From Trichuris trichiura (taxonomy: Eukaryota; Nematoda; Enoplea; Trichinellida; Trichuridae), in contig JBAJFE010000018.1 of assembly GCA_037903355.1 (NCBI GenBank), forward strand, positions 372,001-436,000: a stretch of DNA of 64,000 nucleotides, read 5' to 3'. The stretch's first letter is position 1. The number at the start of each line of letters is the position of its first letter. Under the pieces are notes generated by a model. The model saw nothing but the letters and a program-made list of their open reading frames with translations. It ran no database searches and was not told where the DNA came from. Positions 13,023 to 25,900 of the stretch are shown here, in pieces. The position numbers and the translations under genes were made by a program.

Positions 13023-13632
13023 ATTTATGTATTTGATTATGCAAAATACGGTATGAAAGATAATTGTTCAATGTATCGAAAGCAGGAACATTGATTTTTG
13101 CCGCGACGTGTCGTTTGACATGTGAGCTTTCAAAGCCATTGATATAGTTGTTGACCTGTAAAGTTTGCTTTCTGCATTAGCGAAGGTAACGAATGCAACG
13201 CCTATTAGAGATGACCTCCTGGACTGATGCTCCTATCTTTTAAATAATCCTTTAACTCAAGATTTCAGTTCTGAGAAAGCGTAATTAAAAATGAGCATAT
13301 TTAGATGCCTGAAATTTGTTTATGAGTAGGTGGAAGTATTTTAAGTTGTTGTCGAACTTACTGTTTTGTTATGATGATTCCTATGAGTATTGGTGAGCTT
13401 ATTTCCTCGTCTGTGTTTTTGAGACGTAGAATCATTAATCCTACGCAGGCCGTGTCATATGAAGTGTCAGTACGTACAGACGGGAATTAACCAAGTGAGT
13501 TGAAAGACTGCATTGTTTGCGTCTCACGTTTTTTGAACAGTTACCTGAAGCTCAAACAGAAGATGAGTTTTCTGCTCTCGTTCGGAGCTTTTCCGTTGCA
13601 AGTTCTTCGTTCTACTATTCATTTTCATAAAT

Positions 13633-13682
13633 TCTGAGGTTCTGAAGTTATATATATATATATATATATTCAGAGCCTCAGA
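13633..13682. repeat. Inverted repeat with (TA)n loop
   Basis: Arms TCTGAGGTTCTGAA (13633-13646) and TTCAGAGCCTCAGA (13669-13682) pair at 13 of 14 positions, and the TA tract between them is self-complementary. The whole can fold as one hairpin. It lies about 80 bases beyond the proposed lipase stop codon, so it could sit in its 3' UTR. Confidence 0.8.
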
Positions 13683-13759
13683 AATATGGGCACTTTTTCT
13701 GGGAACAAAATGATCAAATTAGTAGAAATGAAAAGATTGCAGTTTAGACAATTTTGCTA

Positions 13760-15703
13760 TCATACAGAAATGGATCGTGATTGCGTGTGTAAAACAATAT
13801 TGTTAACTTTTCTCCTACAGGCTTATGGGATCATGGTTCGTACGTTCATTCATTTAAATTACCGCTCTTGTCAATTATTGACGTAGTTCAAGTAAGACTC
13901 AATTTTTGACTAAACGGCGCGTGGAACAATCACGCCAATTAAGCAGTCTCGCTTGCTTGCTTGTTTTAGGGTTTTCTGAGCAAACATTACGGCTCACTTA
14001 CTGGGCGCATTTTAAATCCAGAATGGAAAATGCCTTGAGTTCCCATTCGTCCGGTCCGTTTTTCCAAAACCAACTTTTATATTTTTTGTACATAAGGCTG
14101 ACGATAGTTTCCTTGTCAATTGGTGTGGATGTCGCAACGATTTTGACCTTGCTATTGTCAGGGTATAGTTCTTCATTTTCGCTTAAACAATTCCGTTTTA
14201 AGAAAGTATTGCAATTGGTTTGCTGTCTTACGCTAAAAGGTCTATGATTTCTTGATTACCATTTTCGTACCTGGCGAACAGCCACAAGTTTCCTTTTATC
14301 CAACGATCCGGCTTTATGACAAAGCCGTACTGATTCCCTAAAACGGTAAGTTAAAAATTTTTGCAAGAAAGATTGTTTTTGATTAGCAAAAACTGAAGTG
14401 AAAATGTATGAAAATTTGGGCGTTCTTGTTTGAAGACATTAAGATGCGTGGCTCACCGCAGAAAGGTGCTCGATAATCGTTGTGGTTGCGAGTAGCGAAG
14501 TAAAAGGTTCCCTTCGGGATTATTGAGCTGGTCAGGCCGAAGCCGAAGAAGGTCATTGTATGATTTGCTGGGCAATAAAAACATAGACCCTTCTCCCATT
14601 CTTCTGCTGTCTTGCACTGGAAGGCGCTGAAGTCGCAGCGCTGGTCGTCCTCCATAGTTTTGATGGCTTCTATGTATAGCGCTGGAGCACGAGCATGGCT
14701 GCACGTGAGCGTTTCAAAGGTGCTACCTGTTCAGTATTTAATAGCATGAAGTTTGGGAAGCCCATACTCCATCAGCTTACTATTAAGAAACCACAGATCT
14801 AAAATAACTTCTTTCACATTCCGCGGGCAGCCTAATTGTGCCTTCCCGCCATTGGGGTAGAAATCTACGTGACCCATAGGTTGCAACGTGCCTAGTCCTC
14901 CGTGCATGTAGCCCTTTCCATCTGTATGGATACATTGAACAAAGTCAGCATCGGTCGGTGCCAATCTGACTTTTGGTCCATATCCTGCGAAAAGCGGTCC
15001 CGCTGGATCGAGAGCTTAAATAAGTTTGCTGTCACCAAGTGCTCAGCGATAGTAGATATTGGTATACCAACAATGCGGGACAATTTCGGTTGGCGTAGCT
15101 TCTTGCCAGCATATCCGCAAACGTGGCAGCCAAGACTGAATCCCACCATGGTTATGTCGTTCATGGTGTAGCTTGTAGTATTAAGCAAATTTTTTACCAG
15201 TGCTGCTACCATTGATCCTATGATACGGGAGTTGCTGGCCGCTTGGTAGTAGTTTGGGGGTCGAGAGCCTTTAGTCCAGTCAACAATGATCACGTTATTA
15301 TCCTAATGAAAAACAATCCTCCATTGCATTGTGATACGAAACCACCAACCTTCTTAAGCAGCTCCTCTGTCATTGGAAGAATCCATTTCGGAAAATGGCC
15401 GAAACCGTGAACAAGGATATAAAGTTCACGTGACGTGTTCACTTGTATTCCAAGCAATGATGGAAAATTTAGCGGATCAGGACGATTTTTTCCAGGCGTA
15501 TATAGCCAAAACGTGGGGTCTATTTTTTCCGGTGACTGCGGGAGCACTCTCATGTGTGCGAATTTTCCATTCAAATTGAAGCAGCCGAATGGATGGTAGC
15601 AAACCGTATTGGCCTGCGATGATGACTCCGCCCTTTTGTTGCTTGCACCTCTAACAGTGGCAAGCCATACGAGAAACACAGGAAGGACATAGAGAGGGGT
15701 CAT
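13760..15703 (-). CDS. Secreted pancreatic-lipase-family (AB hydrolase) enzyme
   Basis: Seven exons on the minus strand (15703-15350, 15302-15068, 15014-14781, 14726-14457, 14337-14271, 14232-14002, 13814-13760) join in phase to 481 residues, close to the usual ~465 of vertebrate pancreatic lipases. Residues 1-19 form a signal peptide (MTPLYVLPVFLVWLATVRG). The nucleophile elbow is GFSLG, the catalytic Asp lies in ALDPAGPLF, and the His in TCSHARAPALY, so the Ser-Asp-His triad is complete. HGFGHF precedes the oxyanion region and GHVDFYPNGG is the family's loop. A Cys pair flanks a 23-residue lid (GC…TCSH), the length seen in true pancreatic lipase. The expected role is hydrolysis of acylglycerols or phospholipids outside the cell. 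The last ~110 residues follow GNQYGFVIKPD and diverge strongly from the usual PLAT domain. The last exon (ending SRSISV) is the least certain. Four introns are only 47-66 bases. Confidence 0.9.
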
Positions 15704-16925
15704 TCTGTGGCCAATACGTAATACTGCGCACGCTATGGTAGAATACTGGGTTCAACTAGTGAACAACTGGAGTTTAGTTTCTGAATTTATGCAACTTATC
15801 TAATCGGCGATGCTGCTAAAGTGACGTTTTGGCAAGCTGTGCAAACAACACTTATCAAACCTTCCGACAAGTACAAATGGCGTAATACGTTGTGAAATTC
15901 CCAAAAATGTCCAACGAAATTGACACACTAGTAGTCCTTTATGAATTCAGTTTGTTTAGCTAACGTTACTAAGTTTGACCATCAGCTTTCGCAATTGTAT
16001 TTGTAAGATGGCTTTAGGGTAACAGCAGTGGGAAAAGGGCTTGCCAAAGTTATAAAATGTTAACACATGTGCGGATCAGCTTGATTGCGACGAATCTTTC
16101 CGTGACCATGCATGTTTGCTAGTACCATCAAATCAAACATTGTAATTAATGTTAAATGCGTGCTCTGGCTGTGGTCTCTTTAATAAAATTCCAGTAATGA
16201 CGAAATCTCAGAATAGTTATTTCCTTACGGAGTTCATAAGTTTTTACTTATAGCGAAAGTAGCTTCTTCTTGATTTCTGCTTTGGCAAACCTGATAATAA
16301 TGTCCACCGGAAGTTTAGTTCCATGAAATACTTGTTGCCAACACTTAGTTGTACAGTCGATAGCCATAGCAGAAATAAGGAACGGTACGTCTTGGGATAT
16401 TTTTTGAAATACTAATTTTGCGCTGAGGACTGAACCAGTTTGTTCTGCAAGCTTTGCATTAATTCGTTTTTTCTGTTCTGTATTCCTTCAGTTGCTAGTA
16501 AGTATATGCCTTAGCTAAACTTTGCCTAGTTTTGAAGAAAGGAATGTTCACCAACCTGTGCCAGTTATGAGATACATTCCTGTTGTGGATTATATTTTTG
16601 ATTAAATAGTCATTTGTCCATCTATTTGATCAAAGCGAAGTAATAACGTAAGACGAAATTTATTTTTGATTTTTAATAAAGAAAATGAAAGGGAAATGAC
16701 GCGTTTGACTAAGACTGTTGTTTGCCTGTAGGATTTTGCTGTTATCCAACAGCTGCCCGTGAATTAGTTCTGAACAGACAATTCGCTGAGTGGTATTCGC
16801 GTGACCTTTAGCCGTAACCACTTTTTCCACTTCAACCTGGTCTGTTCAGCTGTCAATACAACCAGCACTGTTGAACCTTTTGTTTACGACTGGCAAAAGC
16901 CTATAAAAATTCTGGAGAATTTAAT

Positions 16926-16969
16926 ATGCCTGATTAATAACAGCAAGATGCCTGATTAATAACAGCAAG
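16926..16969. repeat. Perfect 22-base tandem duplication
   Basis: The 22-base unit atgcctgattaataacagca+ag occurs twice in direct contact, with no mismatch. Confidence 0.95.
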
Positions 16970-17437
16970 ATTTTCAACGGTATGTTACTGCCTAATTGGT
17001 ATTCGTTGGACGTGTCACTGGGAATATTAATTCTTACACTAATTGTGTTTCGTTCAGTTTATGCTCTCGAGTGTAGTACCAAATAATAAATAGCTTTTTT
17101 CTCTTTTCGATAAGAGGCAAACAATCCAGTTGTCCGAATTCAGAAAGACTGGTGAGTATGTGCACTTTCTCTTTGAAAGTTTGAGTAGCATTTCAAAGAA
17201 ATTTTTCGCGTTGCCTTGGCAAAGTCTTCTACGCAGTTATAAAGTGACGAATGGTCAGTCGACATTTGAATCCGTAGTCGCTGACGCATTAATCACTGCC
17301 TTTTGCAGCTTCAACGTTACGAGCAACTTTCAAACTAAAATGACTGACTGGCTCTGCAGTTTCCTTCTGCAAAATATTGGTACAACACCTCATAAGGCGC
17401 TTCTCTCATTTGTCGCTAATATACTCCAGTCAGCGTA

Positions 17438-17530
17438 TTTTTTAAAACTTTTTTAAAACTAACTTTTTAAAACTAAAACTTTTTTTAAAAACTTTTAAAC
17501 TTTTTTAAAACCTCTTTTTAAAACTAAAAC
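17438..17530. repeat. Degenerate TTTTTTAAAACT tandem tract
   Basis: Low-complexity sequence made of repeated T-run/A-run units (TTTTAAAACT and variants), starting at the end of the 17130-17456 open frame. It is self-complementary in part because TTTTAAAA is a palindrome. Confidence 0.85.
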
Positions 17531-19209
17531 CAGTCGAGTAAAGGGTTGAACACTTTCCATTATGTTGCACTGATTGGCGAATAGCAATTGGTTTTAAATT
17601 TGGCTATGAATTCTATTAATAATGAGATTGTTGAATTTAGCTGTGAAGGACACTGGCATAGGCGACATGATATTACCAGAATGAAGTAAAGGCTTAAAGG
17701 CATCTGAGCTTATTGACCTTTCAAGACTGGTGCTATTTGATTTATCGAAGTACGTACAGTGCAAGCTGAGATGGTTTTAAAATTTATCACCTTGCACTGC
17801 ACGAGCTGCTCTGGTCAGGCTTTACATATTGTCCACTTGTTTTCAGATGTAAATGCAATCATTATTTTCCACTTCTTGAATCACAAATCCACTTAATTGA
17901 AACTCCATAAAGTCTTTTTTTAAGGCCGCATTTTGTCATGAAGTTAATCCTCAGATGAAGTACTGCTTTTTGACAGATGCGGCGATTGGGCTGTTTTGTA
18001 TTTTAGAGAAACATTGGTAATCATATCTGCTCATGCACTTTGTTTTGCTCTGCTCTATATACTGCATTGGCAAGCCGCGATGTTGAAGATTTTGCACTGA
18101 TGAGTATAAATTTAATTGCTTGCATGCGATGCGTTGCAAGTGTAGCTCTTTCTAGCATGCGCATTAATTCTTGTGACTTTTTGGTGGATAAAGGCTTACA
18201 TATGCTATTTATTTTAAAAGGGACGTTTTAGGCCCGCAGCAGTGCCGTCCTGAACGTCACATGCCACTCCGAAAGACCAAAAGTCTTTTTCTGGCAAAGA
18301 ATTTTTTAGAAACTTATTTTTAAGGAATTGTAGATGTTAAAGTTGTCCTAAATGGAGAAGTTAAATTTCTTTTATTTGAATTATGTTACTTTCACTACAA
18401 GAATAGGACTTCGACTCGGAGGACGGTCCTTAAAACCCTGTCTAAAATGTTGATCCTAAGCTGGATTTTGTCCCTAGGAAGTCATGCTGTATAAATAGTT
18501 CGGATCATTCAGATGCAGTTAAGTGGATATGCAATGTGAACCCAATGCATATGCAGTAGGTAAGTTTAATATACTCGTGACTTCTGTTTTACACCTTTAA
18601 ACTTTCTAGCAACGCAGAATGCTTAAGCAATAAATAACGGATGTATGCGCAGCGGCGTAGCACGCTAGAAAACGTTAGCTCAGTTTCCTTACAAAGTAAA
18701 CGGCAACAGGTGTTTTCAAAAAAACATGCTTTCAATGTTTAAAGCAATATTTGCTAAGCAGGTTTGCACGCCACTTTGTTTTGGTTGGTGTGTCCTGTTT
18801 AAGCCTGCTGTGTAGCACGTTGAAAGAATATTTTCTCTTTTGAAGCAGTGATTAAAAAGTTTACTGCGAGACAATTGCCGTTTTGCAATCGCTTGCAGCT
18901 AGTTCAATGATTTGTTAAACTGTTGCGAAAAGACTCTGCTCCAGTAGTCGTTATTGTCAGTCATGCATTTCAATGATAAAAAAGACTAACAGAAATTCCT
19001 TACAAGCAGCAAGGTTTGATGAAAGAAACTGCTGATCAGATTATTGCGTTTTTGCGCTAATTGTATTGACAGATTCATTCATTGTTTTACAATGCCCACC
19101 TATCGTAGTCTACTACGCTGGAACTCAGAAGTGTAAATATGCTATCGTTCTGTTATTGTACGTTTTCTGAATTAATTCATAAGTTCTAATTTTATACCTT
19201 CCCCCTTAG

Positions 19210-19948
19210 TGTAACGTCGTTCCGCTTAGGAGTTTGTGAGTCAGGAGCGACGAAGCAAAGCAGCAGGATGTACTCGGATGAAGGTAACCTCTAAATCTTA
19301 TTCTGTCTTGCAAATTCTTATCATCTGATGTTAGGGGGCTTTTAACAAGTTTGGCTTTCCCTAATTACTTAGCTTAAAGTATATACCATTGTCACTTGCA
19401 GCTGCACATGTCAAAGTTGAAAAACGCTGTGGGACTTCTACTGAGAGCGCAATAGACACTTTAACGTTTATCCTACCCGCTACTACTGAATACATTGCGT
19501 AAGCAAATATGGAGGCGACTTCCTACGCATTTCATTTCTCAATGTTCGTTTACACCAAGCCGTGCCATTAATCTGATATTGATTCTCAGGTAAATTTCAA
19601 AATTATGTGAAATTTACTTCCTTAATTAAAAATTGAGAATTTTCTCGTTTGTGCACGCGGAAAACAAAATTATACCTTACTTTCTGACCGGATTAATACA
19701 GTAAGGCCTTAGAATTTGCCGTTAGTTGTCTTGTCGTTTTCTCAATTTCGTTGGAAGCTTCGGCTAGCAAGCGCTTTCTAAAAGGAGCGAAAACTAATAA
19801 TGTTTCTTGCAGCCTGTTGGCTAACATTTCAGCAAACATAACTCAATGGAAATTTGAACAAATTGTTCGCAGTCCCCCACAGCTATGCGCAATGTTTAAT
19901 CGCGTGGGACTCTTTGGGAATCCATGCTTTAGATTTCGGAGCAAATAG
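19210..19948 (+). CDS. Possible spliced 3' end of an unidentified gene
   Basis: Three segments (19210-19283, 19402-19498, 19813-19948) have good acceptors (cccccttag, cttgcag, cttgcag) and donors (GTAACC, GTAAGC), and their phases agree at both junctions. The joined frame, 101 residues, reads VTSFRLGVCESGATKQSSRM at its start and ends FGNPCFRFRSK, with Cys residues but no domain I recognise. If the GTAAGC donor at 19499 is not used, the second segment ends in a stop (TEYIA). Earlier exons were not found. Phase agreement at two junctions argues against pure chance but does not prove a gene. Confidence 0.35.
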
Positions 19949-22900
19949 CCAATACATGAACTGATGACTAGAATGTGGGACTGTAAATACTAAAAAAATG
20001 GGTTCTGCGCTGCATAGGTTTTTTGATAATGGTAAATTCTCTCTGTAACAGATTCTTTGAGCATTACTAATAAGGTGTTGAATAGTTCTGATCTTTTTAT
20101 TTTTATGCTCTGTTTTCTTATCGAATATATCTTCCTAGCGCCCGCAGTGCTTCGTTTGGTTTTTTGCTGCTCAGCTGCTTGTTGTCGTTGCACTCATCGG
20201 TCTATCATGGTTTACTTAACGTAAATTAATGTATTATTAGCCAGCAATCTCTTTCGCTGAGCAGATTCATGTAAAGCGTTCCGCTTCTACCAAGCGGTTA
20301 ATATCATTGTTATAATAAAACGGTGCGACTATTTAAAATAGATATTCAGTAGCGTCGCTTACGTGATAAAGGGAAAAAGTAGGCAATCATAAATACCAAT
20401 CTGTGCGTGACTTTTAATGCAAGGCAGACGATTTAACCGAAACAGGAAAAGCTGTTACTGCGGTGTCAGGTAGCTTTAGCTCAAGCAAGACTGCTCTCTT
20501 GACATTCTTTTTGTGAACTGTATTTTTACTGCTCAACACCGAGCAACAATTGAAAACCAAATTAAAATTATTTTAGAACCAGTGCTTAACACTGGCTATC
20601 TTTTAAAATGATTTTCACATGATTTTCGATCACGACTTTTCCCTGTATTACGGACAGGTTAAGGTTAAAATCCCAAAAGTTGAAATCCTGAATATACTGG
20701 TCTTGTTCGAAATTAGTGACCTAAAAAACAAGGCCAGTATAATAACGCCTCTGCTTAAATACTTCCCTTATTTGGAAGATGTGAATCCGCGTCTGCCACA
20801 AAACCAAACTTTACAGTGAATGTTCGACCTATCTAGGAATTTGAGCTTTCCGAATTCTTACCGCCATCGGTCGGGGATGTGCGCAGCTAAATTACACAAA
20901 TGCCTTACCATCGATTGGATGAACGAAACATTAGGCAAAATACGGTACAATTTTTCTTACATTTCAGAACTGCTCTTGCTCCGTCTTCAGAGAAGTTAGG
21001 CAGGATGCGTTCATTCGGTATGGGGTTTATAAAGGGCAATGGGAACAGTGGATGAACTTCTCTGATTATAGGAGAAACAGGCAAAGCATTGTTTTACAAG
21101 TTTCATGCAGAGTTTGGCCATCTACAAGAATAAGGAGCAGAAGCTCAATGGGACGGACGTCCAACAATAGTAGATCTAAGAAAGGCCATAGGGAAAGCGA
21201 TAATAGCCTGCGTAGTCCTTGAGCATGCTTCTGAGTGCTCTCTGGACCGATAGCTGAAGATAATCTATCGTAATAGCCGTTCTACACAGTGCGTGTAAAG
21301 TAAGCACTATAGATCAAACGCAAAGCTGCCTTCAATTTCGCCAATAGGCTAGAAAGTTACAGAGTGCACTGGTTAATAAGCATGAAAGTTTCACCTTACC
21401 GAAGTAATTATATCTGTCGTTCCCGTTACCGAATAAGCACACTTTTGCTAGCATCGCTGACGACGGAACAAGAACAGTCTTTAAACATATGAAAAATTTG
21501 GTCTGTACTTTCTCTAACAAGTTTCTTATGCTTTCGCTGGTGGAGAACTTGTGCAGTTTAGTTATTGACATTTAACGGTAAAAACCGTGACTGAGTGCCC
21601 GTATGAAAATGTATTCATATTATTCTAGCGTAACTCCGTAGCCTGCAACTTTCAGGTGAACAACTGCACAACGTTTTACCAAACCAAATGATTCTTAATT
21701 GGTAACGTGAAGATGAATTATTGTTATCTTCTGCAGCGGTCTAATCAGTTAGTTGCATATGCGCAGAATGGAAATAAAATTTAATCCCGCATTATTATTT
21801 TGTTGGACTACTTTTGTTCTGCGTCATTTCTTTTCATAACAATTTGCACGCATGCTGATTTTCATAGCAACTATCCATATGTGTGGTTCTCTGACAAGCT
21901 GACGGGAGAAAGCAGGAGCATATCAGAGATGACTAAACGTTGCCCATATTTTTGCGACTAATATGATAATAATGTAATAGGCTGCAAGCAAAGAGAAAGC
22001 TTTGAGAGTAGCGCTGCTACGGTTCCTTTCTTCTGAGAATTATATGCAGCTAAGAACTTAACAAAACATTTATTTAAGCAGGGTAACAGAACGCTTAACA
22101 TAACAGTGCTGGTGTGCTAACATTCCCTTATGTGTGTGAACCAAACTGATTGTCATGCAGTGCAAAGCAAATTAAAACTTTCTATTCTAAATCGTCATTT
22201 TTCGTGCCACGAGTTTTACGATTACCCCACTGTAGATTACAGAAGAATTACTGGTATACTAACAGAGCAATAAGGGTTTCCTTTTCGTACAAAAATCAAT
22301 AAAAATAATTAAAAGTTTGTTCAGTAAGAGAGTGAGCCTTCGATAAAAGGTTTATGCCTTAAAGCGCATCATTTTAACGTGACAATCCGTTTGCGTAAAT
22401 TTTTCAGTAAAATGAAGCATAGCAATGATTTATTGTTGATGGCCTAAGCTTAATCGGTAAATGTAGAGAACGCTGAAAAAATGTCAATGCTAAAATTCGT
22501 TCACGTGGATTTAAGACAAATCACTTTTATACGATACTAGTTTTTTCATCTGCTCTTGATCAATAGCTGCTCTTCAATCTTTTCTGCAACCATCAACGCT
22601 CATTATCTTTAGTTGTGTTGCAATTCATTGCTGCCCCTTTTCTAGCACTAATTTTTCACTTTGACGCAAAGGTGCGCATTAAAATTTTTGCCCAATGCAG
22701 AGGACACTCCATAGTTATAATCACGTGGTCGTCAGTAGTTTTCATAAAACCCCAAATCGGGCGCATCAAAAACATATATAAGCTTTCCTTATGCAGTCCT
22801 AACGCTTGCTATTTTTCCATCGTAAATCAATGTCTTTGCGAAAATTTGTGCAGTTTAATTGTTTACCCTATCGTAGCACAGCAGAAGAGAAAACACGCTA

Positions 22901-25900
22901 CTACGAGTACCTTTCCAATATCTGCTTATAGCCGTTAACCCATCACTAGTAGAACTTAGTTTTTTCAAGGGTTTTCAAGCTTCCGAGAGCTTCTTGATGA
23001 TTTCCCTTAGAATTATTACAATAATAATTTATGCTAAAAGTGGGTTTTTTTCATGAAGGCCTATTAATTGCATGTTCTGCTCATCGTTGCTTTGTTTGTC
23101 CCTTTGCGCATTACCAGTTAAACAAATAAGACTGGGTAGAAGGTGCTACTCCTTCGACCAGAACAGCTCTACCAAAAATGGCTAAGCAAATTACTAGAAG
23201 CAAGTTTCCAACTTTTCTTTTTGCAATAACATTTTCAGTTGGATGTACTTAATTGTTCAATGGAACAGAAAATCTGAAACTTTTTTCAGCGCTCATTTTT
23301 AAGTGTTGTGGTGAGCTGTATCAACAGATATTAAAATTATGCATCAACAGACAAGTTAGCTTTTTACGACCTTCAAATGAGACATGAAAAACTGGACTTT
23401 TCATAGCTGCTTTATGTAACAATTTTGCTCTTTTTGCTATTAAACAGCGGTTCGCATAACGAATGTCTGTAACCAGGCTGCCCCGTGCTTGACGAAGTGA
23501 ATAAGTAACATTTGGTTACACTATGCTTTACTTTGAAGTTTTGATTAAGTTTTTACCTTTCGAGTTTTCTTTGCTCTACTTGTGCAAAATGATCCATTTT
23601 GATTTTCATATTTTCCGCTTCGTAAAGCTCAGCGAGCTCCATCTAAGCCGACTGATCGTACTTTTACATATCTTAACGATCTTTCGCATTTTGTTATCGA
23701 GTAATTGCTGCATGATCCTGCGTGAAAACTTTTCTTTAATTTCCTTAGGGTAAAATTGGGTTCCTGGAGTGGTATCCAAGTCCTTAAACCGACCGAACAG
23801 TATTAGATCAGGCTAATCAATTGTTCACAAAGCTCATGGAACAAGCAGTTAACGTTTCTGCGAAGCACAGCTTACAGGAATAACAAAAATTTCAAATACT
23901 ATCCCGTTCTTCTGCCCCGGATAGGCTGGGGAAAGGCCTGAAAGCGTCGGTATTCCTGCCGTATTTCCTGAACTAGGCTGTCCGTAAATAAAATCTGCCC
24001 AATTTCAAATAACATATATGAAAAATTCAACTGATCCAGTGCGATCCTTCCGCTGACAGTATATGACTAAGTCGCTACGTCCACATAGTAACAGCCCGCT
24101 AGGCAAAGTATAAAAATTGCAAAGCTGGCTGCAAGTCCTAATAGAGCAACTCTCATGGACTTCGCTGTAATTTAGAGAGCATAAATGCTCTTCAGATTGA
24201 GAATGAGGAGCAAAAACTGCCTGCACCGTTTCAGAGCGTTAAATTAAACGTCCATTGACTGGTTGTCATTAGCTATTGTTTAAACTTGCATTTAAATAAA
24301 AGAGAGCACTAAGTTAAGTAATCAGATAAAAATTCATTCCCTAAAATGTCATTAGCCCGGAAAACATGATTACCGTAGGTATAATAGTTTTAATTGCATT
24401 AACCCTAATTGTGTGACTGTTCTTGCTACTGTTCGGTGAATTTACAGTTACCAACGCAATGTTTAACCTGTCAAAGCTGTTGGACTGCTCATTATTGGTC
24501 GGGAAATACACGAAACTGTGCGTTGATAAATGTTAATAATTTCTTGCAGTTAGATACTCCAATGTCACAAATGATACAAATCCGTAATAATTTTTGTGAG
24601 CGCTAACGCTAACGTTGCAAGTTGGAGGCTCCGTAGTCCATTCGCATGACGATTTGGACCATCGAGTTTGTTTACAATATAAAGACCGTTGCTAATAAAG
24701 CGTTGACTTTGGAGGAAATAATTTAAAAATTTATTGATCAAAACGCTTTCTCATTCTCGAAGAATCATCAGTTGCCAAGAAAGAGAGAATGTGGCTGAAG
24801 ACCGTTAGGAAGAATACATGATTTAGCAAAGAAGAATGTTTCCAGTATTTGAGTTTGACCAGATCAGTTCGCTTTCCGTTTTTCACCTCATTAAAGTTGT
24901 CTGGGCAAGCGATACGCAAAACGCGGCTATGGAAAGACTATGATTTTCAGAGATCGCTTAGAATCACAGAATTCAAATGTTTCTTTATATACGTCCTCAT
25001 TATTGCATTTACTTGCTAAAGAGGAGCGCCCATTGACCTGTACTTGATGAGAATTGGCACGCAGCAACTCCGGAAACAGACTAAGGTCAATAGCAATCAG
25101 TTAAATTAAATTTTCTCTCAATGCTTTTGAGTTTAGAAATCATACCCGCATAGCGACAAATCAATATCTTAAATGGCCATTGAAATTATTCTCATAAGCT
25201 GACCTTGCAAGCACTGTTACTTAAGAAAGCAAGGATTTAAAATTAATTTTATTTAATCTTATCCGTGATTGGCATCCCGCCAAAACTGGACTATTCCAAG
25301 AAAAGAAAAAAATTTAGTTTTTAGAATGCGTCAAGTGCGCTGCAGCATTGTAGACTGTTCCAACACCGTGTGCGTTGGTCTTCGCAGCATTTATAATTTA
25401 CCTAGCTAATTCCCCATCGCTTCGGTTTAATTTCAAGTCATTGTGACCCAGTTTAGTTTGAAAGCGCCTTTCGAAGGCGATGGGTTCAATGGTAATCAAT
25501 TTTTTCTAGTTTCATTAACGGACTACTCTTTAGTCCAACTTTTCATAGCGTCTTGTTAGAGGCACATTGTTCATGCAAGTCACGTACATTTTAATATGTC
25601 GGTTTACAGTCAAAAAGTTGAAAACTACGCGTGCCGAAATTTGAAGTTGTTTCAACGCATTTTCTAACTTTTACAAACATGTGGGAAAAAAACATATGAT
25701 TGAAAGAACGTAAGAGTATGTTGGCAGGTAATCCAAATAATTAATGTGCACTTTTTTCCATTGGATAATTTTGACTTGCGCAGTAGCGTCCCGCTGTTTT
25801 AGGTTTCGTCCAACAGAAGCCACTGATTGAAATAGATTAATAAATGTGCTCCGACTCGTGTTGCGTGCTATTCTCAACGAGCTATCATGAACTTATCCGT

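Larger units (their letters stand above)
15704..19209. other. No supported gene; AT-rich spacer
   Basis: The only long frame is 17130-17456 (+), about 108 codons beginning at a non-ATG position and without a recognised domain. It is mostly helical in composition and could be an exon or chance. Two simple repeats (16926-16969 and 17438-17530) lie here. Confidence 0.45.

Noticed and set aside
13906..14247. 113-codon plus-strand frame
   Set aside because: It is the antisense shadow of lipase exon 6.
15373..15579. Plus-strand frame opposite the lipase first exon
   Set aside because: Antisense shadow; the minus strand has the signal peptide and lipase motifs.
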